The notes under the pieces are model-generated. The model had not been told where the DNA came from and searched no databases. It worked only from the letters and a program-made list of their open reading frames with translations. The position numbers and the translations under genes are program-made. From positions 1 to 5,155 of the forward strand of contig JBGPIK010000463.1 of NCBI GenBank assembly GCA_041484845.1: a DNA stretch of 5,155 nucleotides. Direction: 5' to 3'. This document shows, one piece after another, positions 1 to 5,155 of this stretch (positions are counted from its first letter, which is position 1; each line of letters opens with the position of its first letter). The DNA comes from JBGPIK01 sp041484845 (GTDB lineage Bacteria > Desulfobacterota > Binatia > UBA9968).

Positions 1-441
1 ATGGCCAACGGGCAAGGCACCGATACGCGCTCCAATGGCGATAAGTACGTCGGTGAGTTCAGGGACGGCAAGAGCAACGGGCAAGGCACCCTTACGTTCT
101 ACAATGGCAATAAGTACGTCGGTGAGTTCAAGGACGGCATGTTCAACGGGCAAGGCACCCTTACGTTCTCCAATGGCGCGAGGTACGTCGGTGGGTTCAG
201 GGACGACCAGTTCAACGGGCAAGGCACCCTTACGTTCTCCAATGGCAATAAGTACGTCGGTGAGTTCAGGGACGACCAGTACAACGGGCAAGGCACCCTT
301 ACGTTCTCCAATGGCGCGAAGTACGTCGGTGAGTTCAGGGACGGCCAATACAACGGGCAAGGTATCCAATACTCGACCGACGGATCAATCCTGCAATCGG
401 GAATTTGGGAGAACGGGGTTTTTATCAGGGCACGACGATGA
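1..441 (+). CDS. MORN-repeat protein, 5' partial, cassette-borne
   Basis: The 146 visible residues are almost entirely MORN repeats of 23 residues (pattern G-x-K-Y-V-G-E-F-R-D-G-x-x-N-G-Q-G-T-L-T-F-x-N). About five full units are followed by a divergent C-terminal unit and a short tail ending in IRARR. MORN repeats form beta-hairpin solenoids used for protein or lipid contacts; no catalytic domain, signal peptide or membrane segment is visible. The ATG at base 1 is probably not the start. It aligns with the internal Met of the third repeat (DGMFNGQG against MANGQG), so the window most likely opens inside a repeat and the gene continues to the left. The stop (439-441) lies 35 bases before the first attC site, as expected for the gene of a cassette. 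Function beyond scaffolding or binding cannot be inferred. Confidence 0.85.
   Translation: MANGQGTDTRSNGDKYVGEFRDGKSNGQGTLTFYNGNKYVGEFKDGMFNGQGTLTFSNGARYVGGFRDDQFNGQGTLTFSNGNKYVGEFRDDQYNGQGTLTFSNGAKYVGEFRDGQYNGQGIQYSTDGSILQSGIWENGVFIRARR
7..366 (+). repeat. 69-bp tandem repeats encoding MORN units
   Basis: The word AACGGGCAAGG recurs at 7, 76, 145, 214, 283 and 352, an exact 69-bp period (23 codons). Units are very similar at DNA level: 145-213 and 283-351 differ at 5 of 69 positions, and 214-282 and 283-351 also at 5. Such DNA identity points to recent duplication or ongoing gain and loss of units by slippage or unequal recombination. Protein-level selection on an old solenoid would not by itself keep the DNA so similar. 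Confidence 0.92.
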
Positions 442-476
442 TTTACACCTACGTGTTGAATCGCGGTGACCGAGGA

Positions 477-555
477 GTTCAAAGTGCAGCGGATCGGCTT
501 GATGGTTTCGTCGAACAATCGCCTGCGGCGCTTGCCGGTGAGCGGCGCGTTAGGC
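477..555 (+). other. attC recombination site 1 (atypical left arm)
   Basis: The right core GTTAGGC (549-555) matches GTTRRRY perfectly. The proposed left core is GTTCAAA (477-483), one base off RYYYAAC. Bases 477-498 pair imperfectly with 534-555: GATCGGC-like sequence on the left against GCCGGTG on the right, and CAGC/GCGGC further out. This gives a bulged long hairpin typical of attC, about 79 nt long. An alternative left core is GTCGAAC (510-516), also one mismatch, but it leaves a site of only 46 nt with poorer pairing. The position between the MORN stop and the methyltransferase start supports an attC whichever left arm is used. Confidence 0.6.
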
Positions 556-568
556 AGGTAGCAGCCAG

Positions 569-1168
569 ATGAAAGCTATGTACGGTAATACCGGCGAACA
601 AGATAACGAGGTAATTGATGCTCACTTGGCCAAGTTGCCCAAAGGAGCTGTTGTCGTTAATCTTGGATGCGGGCCAAATATTCAGAATGAACTGAATAAT
701 TTTGCACGAGCCGTCGGCAAATATCAGTACAACTCAACCCTGATCTTCGCGGATTTGAACGTGGGTCTCATTGAAAATCTGAAATGGCCGGGAGGTCCAG
801 AAAGAGTAAAGGTAACCGCGTTAAATGCTGCCGCCGCCACAACCGTTTTGGGGAAAGAACGCGTTGATCTCATAGTTGCCTTCGGTTTATTCGGTAACTT
901 GCATCCAGACACCACAAGTGAAGGTACAGGAAAAGGTGCTTGGCCTGCTGTTCTCCGGGAATGTTTACGTCTACTCAAACCAGAAGGCAAGATGATTGTC
1001 AGCAACTCCCGCGACCGTCAACCGTTCGAGGAGTTCAAGAAAGCTGCAGAGGAAGCAGGCTTCACGCTTACAGACCCGCTCATATCAGAGGGCATTCGAG
1101 GGAAAATGAAACTTGGCGATCAGCGTTATCTTGTCGTGTGTCAGAAACTGCGTGACACCGCTGCCTAA
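569..1168 (+). CDS. Class I SAM-dependent methyltransferase (cassette gene)
   Basis: A 199-residue protein with a Rossmann-type methyltransferase fold. Motif I is VVVNLGCGPN (about 28-37), the glycine-rich SAM-binding loop. The acidic end of strand beta-2 is LIFADLN, with D62 expected to contact the SAM ribose. The motif IV region is VDLIVAFGLFGNL (99-111), and a post-motif strand is LLKPEGKMIVSNS (135-147). The length fits a stand-alone catalytic domain without a target-recognition domain, so the substrate cannot be told. The ATG at 569 lies 13 bases after the core site of attC 1, with a weak AGGTAG (556-561) seven bases upstream; ATG 578 is an alternative. The TAA stop (1166-1168) lies inside the left core of attC 2. 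The gene looks more AT-rich than the minus-strand genes to the right, consistent with acquisition. Confidence 0.8.
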   Translation: MKAMYGNTGEQDNEVIDAHLAKLPKGAVVVNLGCGPNIQNELNNFARAVGKYQYNSTLIFADLNVGLIENLKWPGGPERVKVTALNAAAATTVLGKERVDLIVAFGLFGNLHPDTTSEGTGKGAWPAVLRECLRLLKPEGKMIVSNSRDRQPFEEFKKAAEEAGFTLTDPLISEGIRGKMKLGDQRYLVVCQKLRDTAA

Positions 1169-1252
1169 CAATGCGTTGTAGTGGGGGCCACCAAGCGCAG
1201 TTATTAAACTTCGCTCACGCCGTTCGCGGCGTCGCTGAACGCCACGTTAAGC
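1163..1252 (+). other. attC recombination site 2 (canonical)
   Basis: The left core GCCTAAC (1163-1169) and right core GTTAAGC (1246-1252) fit RYYYAAC and GTTRRRY and are near-complementary. Inner arms GCGTT (1173-1177) and AACGC (1238-1242) also pair, leaving a short unpaired spacer as in known attC sites. A perfect inner hairpin, ACGCCG-TTCG-CGGCGT (1217-1232), sits in the variable central part. Length is 90 nt. The upstream gene's stop codon overlaps the left core. Confidence 0.92.
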
Positions 1253-1265
1253 AGATGGAGAGCTA

Positions 1266-1811
1266 TTGTTGGAAGATGCGATCGAGAAGAAGACCGAAGA
1301 AATCAAACGTGCGGTCAGCACTCTGAAGAGAAGGCTGCGGGTTGGGGATAATTCCAAACCTTTGTCTTGGGTTGTTCCTGGCAAGCTCGCTTGTGCACCC
1401 AGACCGCTCCGGTACCACCCTTGTTACGGCGGAAGTGGAAGCCTCCTTCCGGCCTCGGCGACTGATCTTCTCTTTGACTGGGCGAGCGAAATACAAGACG
1501 AGGACATCAAGAGCGTGATCTCACTCATGCATGATAGGGATGTGCGTTGCTATGAATCGTTGGATTTGCGTGCAGCTGACATCTATAACTTTTACGAGCA
1601 ACAAGGGTTCGAGGTAGCGGCAATTCCTTACGAGGATCCCCACCACAAGAAATCGACCCCAGCGGAAAAAAGAAAGACGCTGTTGCGCATCCGTGAGGAG
1701 GCTCTGGCTGCATATGACAGGCTTTCAAAGCCCGTTTTGGTTCAATGTAGTGCAGCGTGGGATCGTTCACCCCCTGTCGCGGCATTCATATGTGTGATGA
1801 GGAGCCTATAA
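1266..1811 (+). CDS. Tyrosine/dual-specificity phosphatase-like protein (cassette gene)
   Basis: The protein has 181 residues. The C-terminal part carries a Cys-based phosphatase P-loop, VLVQCSAAWDRSPP, fitting C-x5-R with nucleophile C161 and R167. The N-terminal LSWVVPGKLACAPRP (33-47) resembles the 'W-V-I-P-G-x-L-A' opening of bacterial dual-specificity phosphatases. D124 in IPYEDPHH is a candidate general acid. These suggest phosphomonoester hydrolysis, perhaps on phosphotyrosine; the substrate is unknown. No ATG or GTG start is available: an in-frame TAA (1248-1250) lies upstream and the first in-frame Met is residue 89. The start must therefore be TTG 1266 or TTG 1269; GGAG at 1257-1260 spaces slightly better to 1269. 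Only 14 residues follow the P-loop arginine, where family members usually have a longer helical tail. It may be C-terminally shortened at the cassette end. Confidence 0.77.
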   Translation: MLEDAIEKKTEEIKRAVSTLKRRLRVGDNSKPLSWVVPGKLACAPRPLRYHPCYGGSGSLLPASATDLLFDWASEIQDEDIKSVISLMHDRDVRCYESLDLRAADIYNFYEQQGFEVAAIPYEDPHHKKSTPAEKRKTLLRIREEALAAYDRLSKPVLVQCSAAWDRSPPVAAFICVMRSL

Positions 1812-1821
1812 TCCCGAAGCT

Positions 1822-1903
1822 GCCTAACACCGCACTGGAGCCGGCGCCCTACAGCGTCCGCTGCGCTCCCGTTTTCAGGCGCAGCTCAGCGCCAGCGTTA
1901 CCT
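1822..1903 (+). other. attC recombination site 3 (terminal, divergent right core)
   Basis: The left core GCCTAAC (1822-1828) is perfect and shares GCTGCCTAAC with site 2. Inner arms pair well: GAGC (1838-1841) with GCTC (1884-1887), and GCGCC (1844-1848) with GGCGC (1878-1882), with bulges as in attC sites. The right core is GTTACCT (1897-1903), which keeps the crossover G^TT but not RRRY. Bases after G^TT normally belong to the next cassette or to the original target, so this junction may be the array's right boundary. Length is about 82 nt. Confidence 0.83.
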
Positions 1904-1937
1904 GATAACACCGAACCCAAACAACGACGCACTGCGC

Positions 1938-1966
1938 AGCGGCGGTCCACATCGGGCCGCCGTTTT
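1938..1966 (+). terminator. Candidate rho-independent terminator after the cassette array
   Basis: CGGCGGTCC (1940-1948) pairs with GGGCCGCCG (1954-1962) over nine base pairs, one of them T-G, around the 5-nt loop ACATC. The right arm is followed by TTTT (1963-1966), and A1938/G1939 can extend the stem. The orientation fits termination of plus-strand transcription leaving the cassettes. The T-run is short. The rest of 1904-2034 shows no gene that I can support. Confidence 0.5.
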
Positions 1967-2034
1967 CGCTCCGAAAGCCTGAAATCGCCCAAACCCTCAT
2001 TTCTTTCGACGCTCCGCGCCGAGCTGTAGAGGCA

Positions 2035-2529
2035 TCACGGTGTCGGCCCGATCATCGGTCTTGGCCTCTTCCTCACTCCGCCGCCACCGGCGTCATCGCC
2101 GCCCGCGTTTGGCCGGGCGTATTGATGGCGCTGCGGGGCCTCGCCCTCGCGCGGCGGCCCGGCGGCCTCAACCGCCATTTCCACTGATGCCGTCTCATCG
2201 TCGCTGCCCGGCTCCGCATTGGCCTCGGCCGGCGCGGCCACTTGCCGCTCGCCCTTGTCCAGATCGAGCGCCGCATTCAGTGCGGCCTGACGCGCCAGCA
2301 ACTCCTTCAGCTTCAATTCATGTTCAAACGGTCTCCCGAGCTGCTCGCGATAATCCGCGAGCATTTTTTCAGCGCGGGCGACCCGTTTATTCTCTTCCGC
2401 GACGCTCTTGTCGAGCGCGCGGAGCGCGGACTCGATGCTCTGCATCGTCCCCACCGGGTTCTCCGCGTTGAGATGGGCACCGGAAAAACTCGAACGAACG
2501 GTACGAGTCAGCCACCTCGTGTAAGGCAA
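2035..2529 (-). pseudogene. C-terminal remnant of a large mobile-element helicase/DNA-methylase protein
   Basis: The frame opens at a TTG (2529), but no convincing start with a ribosome site is seen, and the frame stays open back into the end of the neighbouring gene. From about residue 20 it reads like the extreme C-terminus of the very large (well over 1,000 residues) helicase/N6-adenine methylase-type proteins of integrative-conjugative elements and plasmids. The signs are ENPVGTMQSIESALRALDK, then a charged coiled-coil stretch, LGRPFEHE, and ARQAALNAALDLDKGE. This assignment is from memory of the family. A low-complexity Ala/Gly/Pro-rich acidic then basic tail follows (about 118-164). All helicase and methylase motifs are absent, so this is a decayed 3' end. 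The very GC-rich composition differs from the cassettes. It starts only 16 bases downstream of the hydrolase stop on the same strand, which suggests a rearrangement junction at about 2480-2545. Confidence 0.6.
2342..2369 (+). terminator. Candidate plus-strand terminator inside the helicase remnant
   Basis: TGCTCGCG (2342-2349) and CGCGAGCA (2356-2363) form a perfect 8-bp stem with the six-base loop ATAATC, followed directly by TTTTTT (2364-2369). This is a textbook intrinsic-terminator shape for plus-strand transcription, antisense to the remnant. On the minus strand the same bases encode EKMLADYRE, a plausible conserved part of the family, so the resemblance may be chance. Confidence 0.4.
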
Positions 2530-2545
2530 GGGTCTGTCGTCCCTT

Positions 2546-3427
2546 CTAATCGAGGCCCAGAACCCTGGCCGGAACGCGCTGAGCGATTGTCTTTACGTCT
2601 TCCGGATTCATTCCGTGGTAAAGGAGCTGCCCCACGAATGCGCGAAACGCCTCCGCAGCATACGGATTAAAGGCCTGACCGCCGTCAACGGTCATGGCAC
2701 AGCGCTCCACTCCAATCGCTTGAGCCGATCGGATAATCGCCGCCGCCTCCATGTTGGGGCGATAGATGAGCTCGATGACCGCTCCCTGGTCGGCCATCCG
2801 CTTGCGCTCCTCCAGTGTTATTTCCTGCCGGACGTGGCTGACCACAATCCGTTCAATTCCGCGGTGGTGCGCCTCGGCCACCAGCACCAGGTGCTCTTGA
2901 GGGGAGAGATGACCGGTCGCAATGACCATGTCATTCGCTTTGACGATTTCGAGGATCTCCTGCATCTCGGGGACAAGCCGCCCGCTATCGTCGAGAACCG
3001 TCAGTCCCGGACGTCCGCGTGTTCCTACGGGGATCAGACTCTCGGGGACGTGACGCGAAAGATGATAGGCGGAGTTCCAGGTGGGCGGAAACACGACCTT
3101 GCAGCCGATTTTGGCGGCAACTTCCACGGCGAACGGGTTTAGGCCGCCAATGGAGTAGTTCAGAACCACCGTCCCGAAGAGAGCGACCTCCGGAATTATG
3201 GGTTGGATGGTTTGCGCGAGCGCACCCGTCGGCCAGTGGTGGCTTTTCATGACGATCGCGCGCATCCCCGCCTCACGCGCTTGGCGCGCGATTCCCAGGC
3301 CATCCAGCCGCCGGGCGACCCGGATATCCGGTGCCGGTGGCATGTCCGGTCCGAAGTGTACATGCATATCGATAGCGCCGCGCATCATCTCGTCAATGAC
3401 CGAGCCGAAGTTCTCCTGGGTCAGCAT
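2546..3427 (-). CDS. DUF6282-like metal-dependent hydrolase (amidohydrolase superfamily)
   Basis: The protein has 293 residues and resembles the DUF6282 group of predicted amidohydrolase-superfamily TIM-barrel enzymes. With Met1 at 3427, likely metal or catalytic residues are the H-x-H of AIDMHVHFGPD (H22, H24), K61/H63/H64 in MKSHHWPT, H173 in IATGHLS, H198 in VVSHVRQE and D248 in MTVDGGQ. No signal peptide is seen, so it is probably cytoplasmic. The substrate is unknown; relatives are generally annotated only as hydrolases. ATG 3427 was chosen because GAGAGGA (3436-3442 on the minus strand) lies eight bases upstream. ATG 3436 is possible but overlaps that site. An open frame reaches 3568, but the added 47 residues look like translated intergenic repeat. 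A promoter-like sequence lies just upstream. Family call is good; biochemical role is open. Confidence 0.87.
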   Translation of the reverse strand: MLTQENFGSVIDEMMRGAIDMHVHFGPDMPPAPDIRVARRLDGLGIARQAREAGMRAIVMKSHHWPTGALAQTIQPIIPEVALFGTVVLNYSIGGLNPFAVEVAAKIGCKVVFPPTWNSAYHLSRHVPESLIPVGTRGRPGLTVLDDSGRLVPEMQEILEIVKANDMVIATGHLSPQEHLVLVAEAHHRGIERIVVSHVRQEITLEERKRMADQGAVIELIYRPNMEAAAIIRSAQAIGVERCAMTVDGGQAFNPYAAEAFRAFVGQLLYHGMNPEDVKTIAQRVPARVLGLD

Positions 3428-3452
3428 GGGTTGCATCCTCTCATTTTGCCAA

Positions 3453-3481
3453 GCTGTAAACCCGCGGCATCTACTTGTCAA
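3453..3481 (-). promoter_or_regulatory. Candidate sigma70-type promoter of the DUF6282-like gene
   Basis: On the minus strand a perfect -35 box TTGACA (3481-3476) is followed after 17 bases by TACAGC (3458-3453), a weak -10 match. Transcription would begin about 15-20 bases before the Shine-Dalgarno sequence at 3442-3436. The location, between the intergenic repeats and the gene, is right for a promoter. The poor -10 keeps confidence moderate. If correct, it excludes the upstream in-frame start at 3568. Confidence 0.45.
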
Positions 3482-3494
3482 CTTAAGTAACGAC

Positions 3495-3522
3495 GAGGTC
3501 AGAGGTCGGAAATCAGAGATCA
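3495..3522. repeat. Degenerate heptamer tandem repeat
   Basis: Four consecutive 7-bp units read GAGGTCA, GAGGTCG, GAAATCA and GAGATCA, of the form GARRTCR. The following purine-rich stretch to about 3605 may be further decayed units. Low-complexity heptamer tracts of this kind occur between genes in several environmental bacteria; that comparison is from general familiarity. No coding role is seen. Confidence 0.55.
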
Positions 3523-3627
3523 GCAAGACTGTCATGCATGAATCGCAAGGAGTAAAGGGCGGGAGCAAGAGCCAAGAACAAAAAACAGATCTCAGAAATA
3601 CGAGACCGGCCTAGTGACGAAGGATGA

Positions 3628-3663
3628 GTGGAGCCCTTCGGCATGGCTCAGGACGGGCTCCGC
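3628..3663. repeat. Palindromic intergenic element (REP-like)
   Basis: GTGGAGCCC (3628-3636) pairs with GGGCTCCGC (3655-3663), with one T-G pair, around an 18-base core TTCGGCATGGCTCAGGAC. The core resembles a 'CCCTTCGGCA...GCTCAGGAC' motif that recurs between genes in many environmental genomes, suggesting a dispersed REP-type element. No T-run follows on either strand, so it is not an obvious terminator. Together with the heptamers and the promoter it accounts for most of the 280-base spacer between the two minus-strand genes. Confidence 0.5.
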
Positions 3664-3707
3664 GATACCCATCGTTTTTGAGTTGGGGCGCCAACCGGCA
3701 AAGAACT

Positions 3708-5155
3708 TTAGCGCGAGCGCGGCGCTTGCGGTATTTTAACAATTCGTCCCGCGCCGATTCCCTCATTCAGCTCGGCTTGATTCAAAATCGCAACGTCTTC
3801 AGGCTTCATATCGGCGGGCAAAGTCCGGGGAATCAGATCCCGAAAGCGCGTCGATCGGGAGACCGGTTCCAACCCCAACCGAACCGGCTCTTTGCTCAGG
3901 ATGCGGCGATCTTGAATTTCGCCGAAGCCTTCCATGGTATCGAGAAAAACGTTGCGAATGGCGCTGAACGCCTGCGGCGCCGCGTATCCGATAAAATTGT
4001 AGATGCTGCCGCGGTACTCGATGAAGTAAACCATCACCCTGACCACTTGCCCTTTTTCCATCTGTGCGTCCGCGACTGCGGCGAACGCGGGAAATCCGCC
4101 GGAGCGTCGCGGCCCGCGCTCGATGATTCTCAACCCGGGCTGGTTGAGAAACTTTGCCGCGGCGGCCTGCAGTGACCTCTCCTCGCTCGAAGTAAAACCT
4201 AGAATCGCTCGGCTTTGATTTTCGACCATGACCACCTGACCGGGTTGATTGACAAGCTTAAATCCGCGCGGCACAGGGAAGCGAAAGCCCAGCTCCGGAT
4301 GGTAGAAGACATTTCCTTCGACGAATCCCTGACGCGGATCTTCTCCGAGCACCAGACCCTCGATAGCATTCAAATAGCGCGAATCCGCGGTGATTCGCTT
4401 CTCCGCAGAGGCCGGGGTTGATTCCCTGATGCGCTGAATTCGGTCGCCGGGATCGGGATGGGTGGAGAAAAAGCTGGGCATTTTTTGCCCCTCCTTTTGC
4501 TCAATCCGGTTGAGTGCTTGAAAAAAGGGGATCACCTGCCGGGCGTCATAGCCGGCTAATGAGGTGTACTCAACGCTCAGTTTATCGGCTTCCAACTCGT
4601 CCTCGCGGCTGTAACGAAGGAAAAGCATTTGCGCGGCCATGCCGCCAAGATTGAGGATGTCCTGGGCGGGAAGGCCGAGTCCCTGGCCGAGAAGAGCGCC
4701 GCCGAGAAGGAGCCCCTGACCTATTTGTTGATGCCAGGCCTGGCGCGCTGCATGGCGGGCGGCGACGTGGCCGATCTCGTGCGCGAGCACGGTGGCGAGC
4801 TGGTCCTCGTTGTTCAAATGGCTGAGCATCCCCCGTGTGACGTAGACATAACCACCCGGAAGCGCCATGGCGTTGATGATCGGACTGTCGAGGATGCTGA
4901 AAGTAACCGGAGTGTTGCGAAACTGCTCCTCGGTTCCGGCGCGTCGCAGGTGGCTGGTCGCGAGCACGCGGTTGCCGACTTCGCTGACGTAGCGCTCCAG
5001 CTTGGCATCGTGGTACAGGCCAAACGTAGCCGCCACTTCCTTGCTCGCTTGTTTGCCGATCTCGGTTTCCTGTTGCCAGGTGTAGCCCAGATAGCGCCGT
5101 TCACCCGTGGCGGGGACATAACCCGTGGTACAGCCGAAGTAGAGAAGGGCGCTCA
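3708..5155 (-). CDS. M48 family zinc metalloprotease, probable lipoprotein, 5' partial
   Basis: The open frame continues unbroken through the right edge, giving 481 visible residues. The GTG at 5036 is internal: the preceding codons read ETEIGKQASKEVAATFGLY, the usual N-terminal opening of M48 proteases. Further out, LLYFGCTTG looks like a hydrophobic signal end with a Cys, perhaps an imperfect lipobox. Numbering from the first visible residue, HEIGH (125-129, codons at 4781-4767) supplies two zinc ligands and the catalytic Glu. E188 in DELEADK is the third ligand, and STHPDP (230-235) is the conserved downstream motif. Family members act in the periplasm or membrane on misfolded outer-membrane proteins (BepA/LoiP type). 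The C-terminal half ends in RTLPADMKPEDVAILN..., similar to the LysM-like ends of such proteases. The true start lies outside the window. Confidence 0.95.
   Translation of the reverse strand, partial: SALLYFGCTTGYVPATGERRYLGYTWQQETEIGKQASKEVAATFGLYHDAKLERYVSEVGNRVLATSHLRRAGTEEQFRNTPVTFSILDSPIINAMALPGGYVYVTRGMLSHLNNEDQLATVLAHEIGHVAARHAARQAWHQQIGQGLLLGGALLGQGLGLPAQDILNLGGMAAQMLFLRYSREDELEADKLSVEYTSLAGYDARQVIPFFQALNRIEQKEGQKMPSFFSTHPDPGDRIQRIRESTPASAEKRITADSRYLNAIEGLVLGEDPRQGFVEGNVFYHPELGFRFPVPRGFKLVNQPGQVVMVENQSRAILGFTSSEERSLQAAAAKFLNQPGLRIIERGPRRSGGFPAFAAVADAQMEKGQVVRVMVYFIEYRGSIYNFIGYAAPQAFSAIRNVFLDTMEGFGEIQDRRILSKEPVRLGLEPVSRSTRFRDLIPRTLPADMKPEDVAILNQAELNEGIGAGRIVKIPQAPRSR

Larger units (their letters stand above)
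1..1903 (+). mobile_element. Integron gene-cassette array (three attC sites, no integrase in view)
   Basis: Three attC-like sites in the same orientation separate three single-gene units. Taking the crossover as G^TT of each core site, cassette 1 (MORN) is 5' partial and ends at 549. Cassette 2 (methyltransferase) is 550-1246, 697 bp. Cassette 3 (phosphatase) is 1247-1897, 651 bp. Gene starts lie just after a core site, and the next attC lies at or shortly after the stop, the standard cassette layout. No integron integrase or attI is present in the window. It could be the distal part of a chromosomal integron or a cluster of attC sites lacking an integrase (CALIN). The cassettes have no evident internal promoter, so expression probably depends on transcription from the left. 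Confidence 0.82.

Noticed and set aside
1263..1496. Minus-strand frame of 77 codons antisense to the phosphatase gene
   Set aside because: It has no family resemblance or ribosome site, while the plus strand here encodes a recognisable phosphatase N-terminal motif.
1904..1916. Second TAACACCG (1906-1913) resembling the left end of attC 3 (1825-1832), possibly a fourth attC
   Set aside because: The seven-base core would be TGATAAC, which does not fit RYYYAAC, and no complementary right arm or GTTRRRY follows. An 8-base match can be chance.
1757..2029. Plus-strand 90-codon frame overlapping the phosphatase end and attC 3
   Set aside because: It reads through the attC hairpin and the terminator-like stem, and its composition is non-protein-like. 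It is probably a shadow.
2040..2670. Two plus-strand frames (2040-2471 and 2242-2670) opposite the helicase relic
   Set aside because: They are Arg/Pro/Ala-rich products of antisense GC-rich DNA. The minus strand gives the coherent coiled-coil family match.
3682..3695. Hairpin GTTGG-GGCG-CCAAC just downstream of the protease stop as its terminator
   Set aside because: The stem is only 5 bp and there is no T-run after it on the minus strand, which continues TCAAAAACG.
3624..4175. Plus-strand 183-codon frame over the end of the protease gene
   Set aside because: It starts inside the palindromic repeat and is antisense to the conserved C-terminal domain of the M48 protease.
4814..5119. Minus-strand 101-codon frame overlapping the protease N-terminal region
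   Set aside because: It is a shifted frame over the conserved M48 sequence, with a Ser/Arg/Ala-rich shadow composition.

Overview
The window looks like accessory DNA beside ordinary chromosomal genes in a moderately GC-rich environmental bacterium. The attC sites resemble those of proteobacterial integrons. The M48 protease, the DUF6282-type hydrolase and the short intergenic repeats would also fit an environmental lineage known mainly from genomes assembled from metagenomes. I cannot name a taxon from this sequence.

Left part (1-1903, genes on +): a run of integron gene cassettes with no integrase in view. Three attC recombination sites lie at about 477-555, 1163-1252 and 1822-1903. They separate a MORN-repeat protein (cut by the left edge), a class I SAM-dependent methyltransferase and a cysteine-based tyrosine/dual-specificity phosphatase. 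Each gene starts 13-19 bases after a core site and stops in, or shortly before, the next attC. The two complete cassettes are 697 and 651 bp. The last core site reads GTTACCT, not GTTRRRY, and probably marks the right end of the array.

Middle (1904-2545): a hairpin with a T-run that could terminate array transcription, then a minus-strand fragment (2035-2529). The fragment resembles the extreme C-terminus of the very large helicase/DNA-methylase proteins of conjugative elements. Its main domains are missing, so it is probably the relic of an older mobile element. A second strong hairpin followed by six Ts lies inside it, on the + strand.

Right part (2546-5155, genes on -): a DUF6282/amidohydrolase-like metal-dependent hydrolase with its own promoter and Shine-Dalgarno sequence. 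Next comes a 280-base spacer with a degenerate 7-bp repeat and a palindromic element. An M48 zinc metalloprotease, probably a lipoprotein, runs off the right edge.

The cassette genes share no obvious pathway. Cassette arrays collect unrelated genes and express them from an upstream promoter, which is not visible here. The window reads as a cassette array placed next to a mobile-element relic, which in turn abuts stable chromosomal genes.
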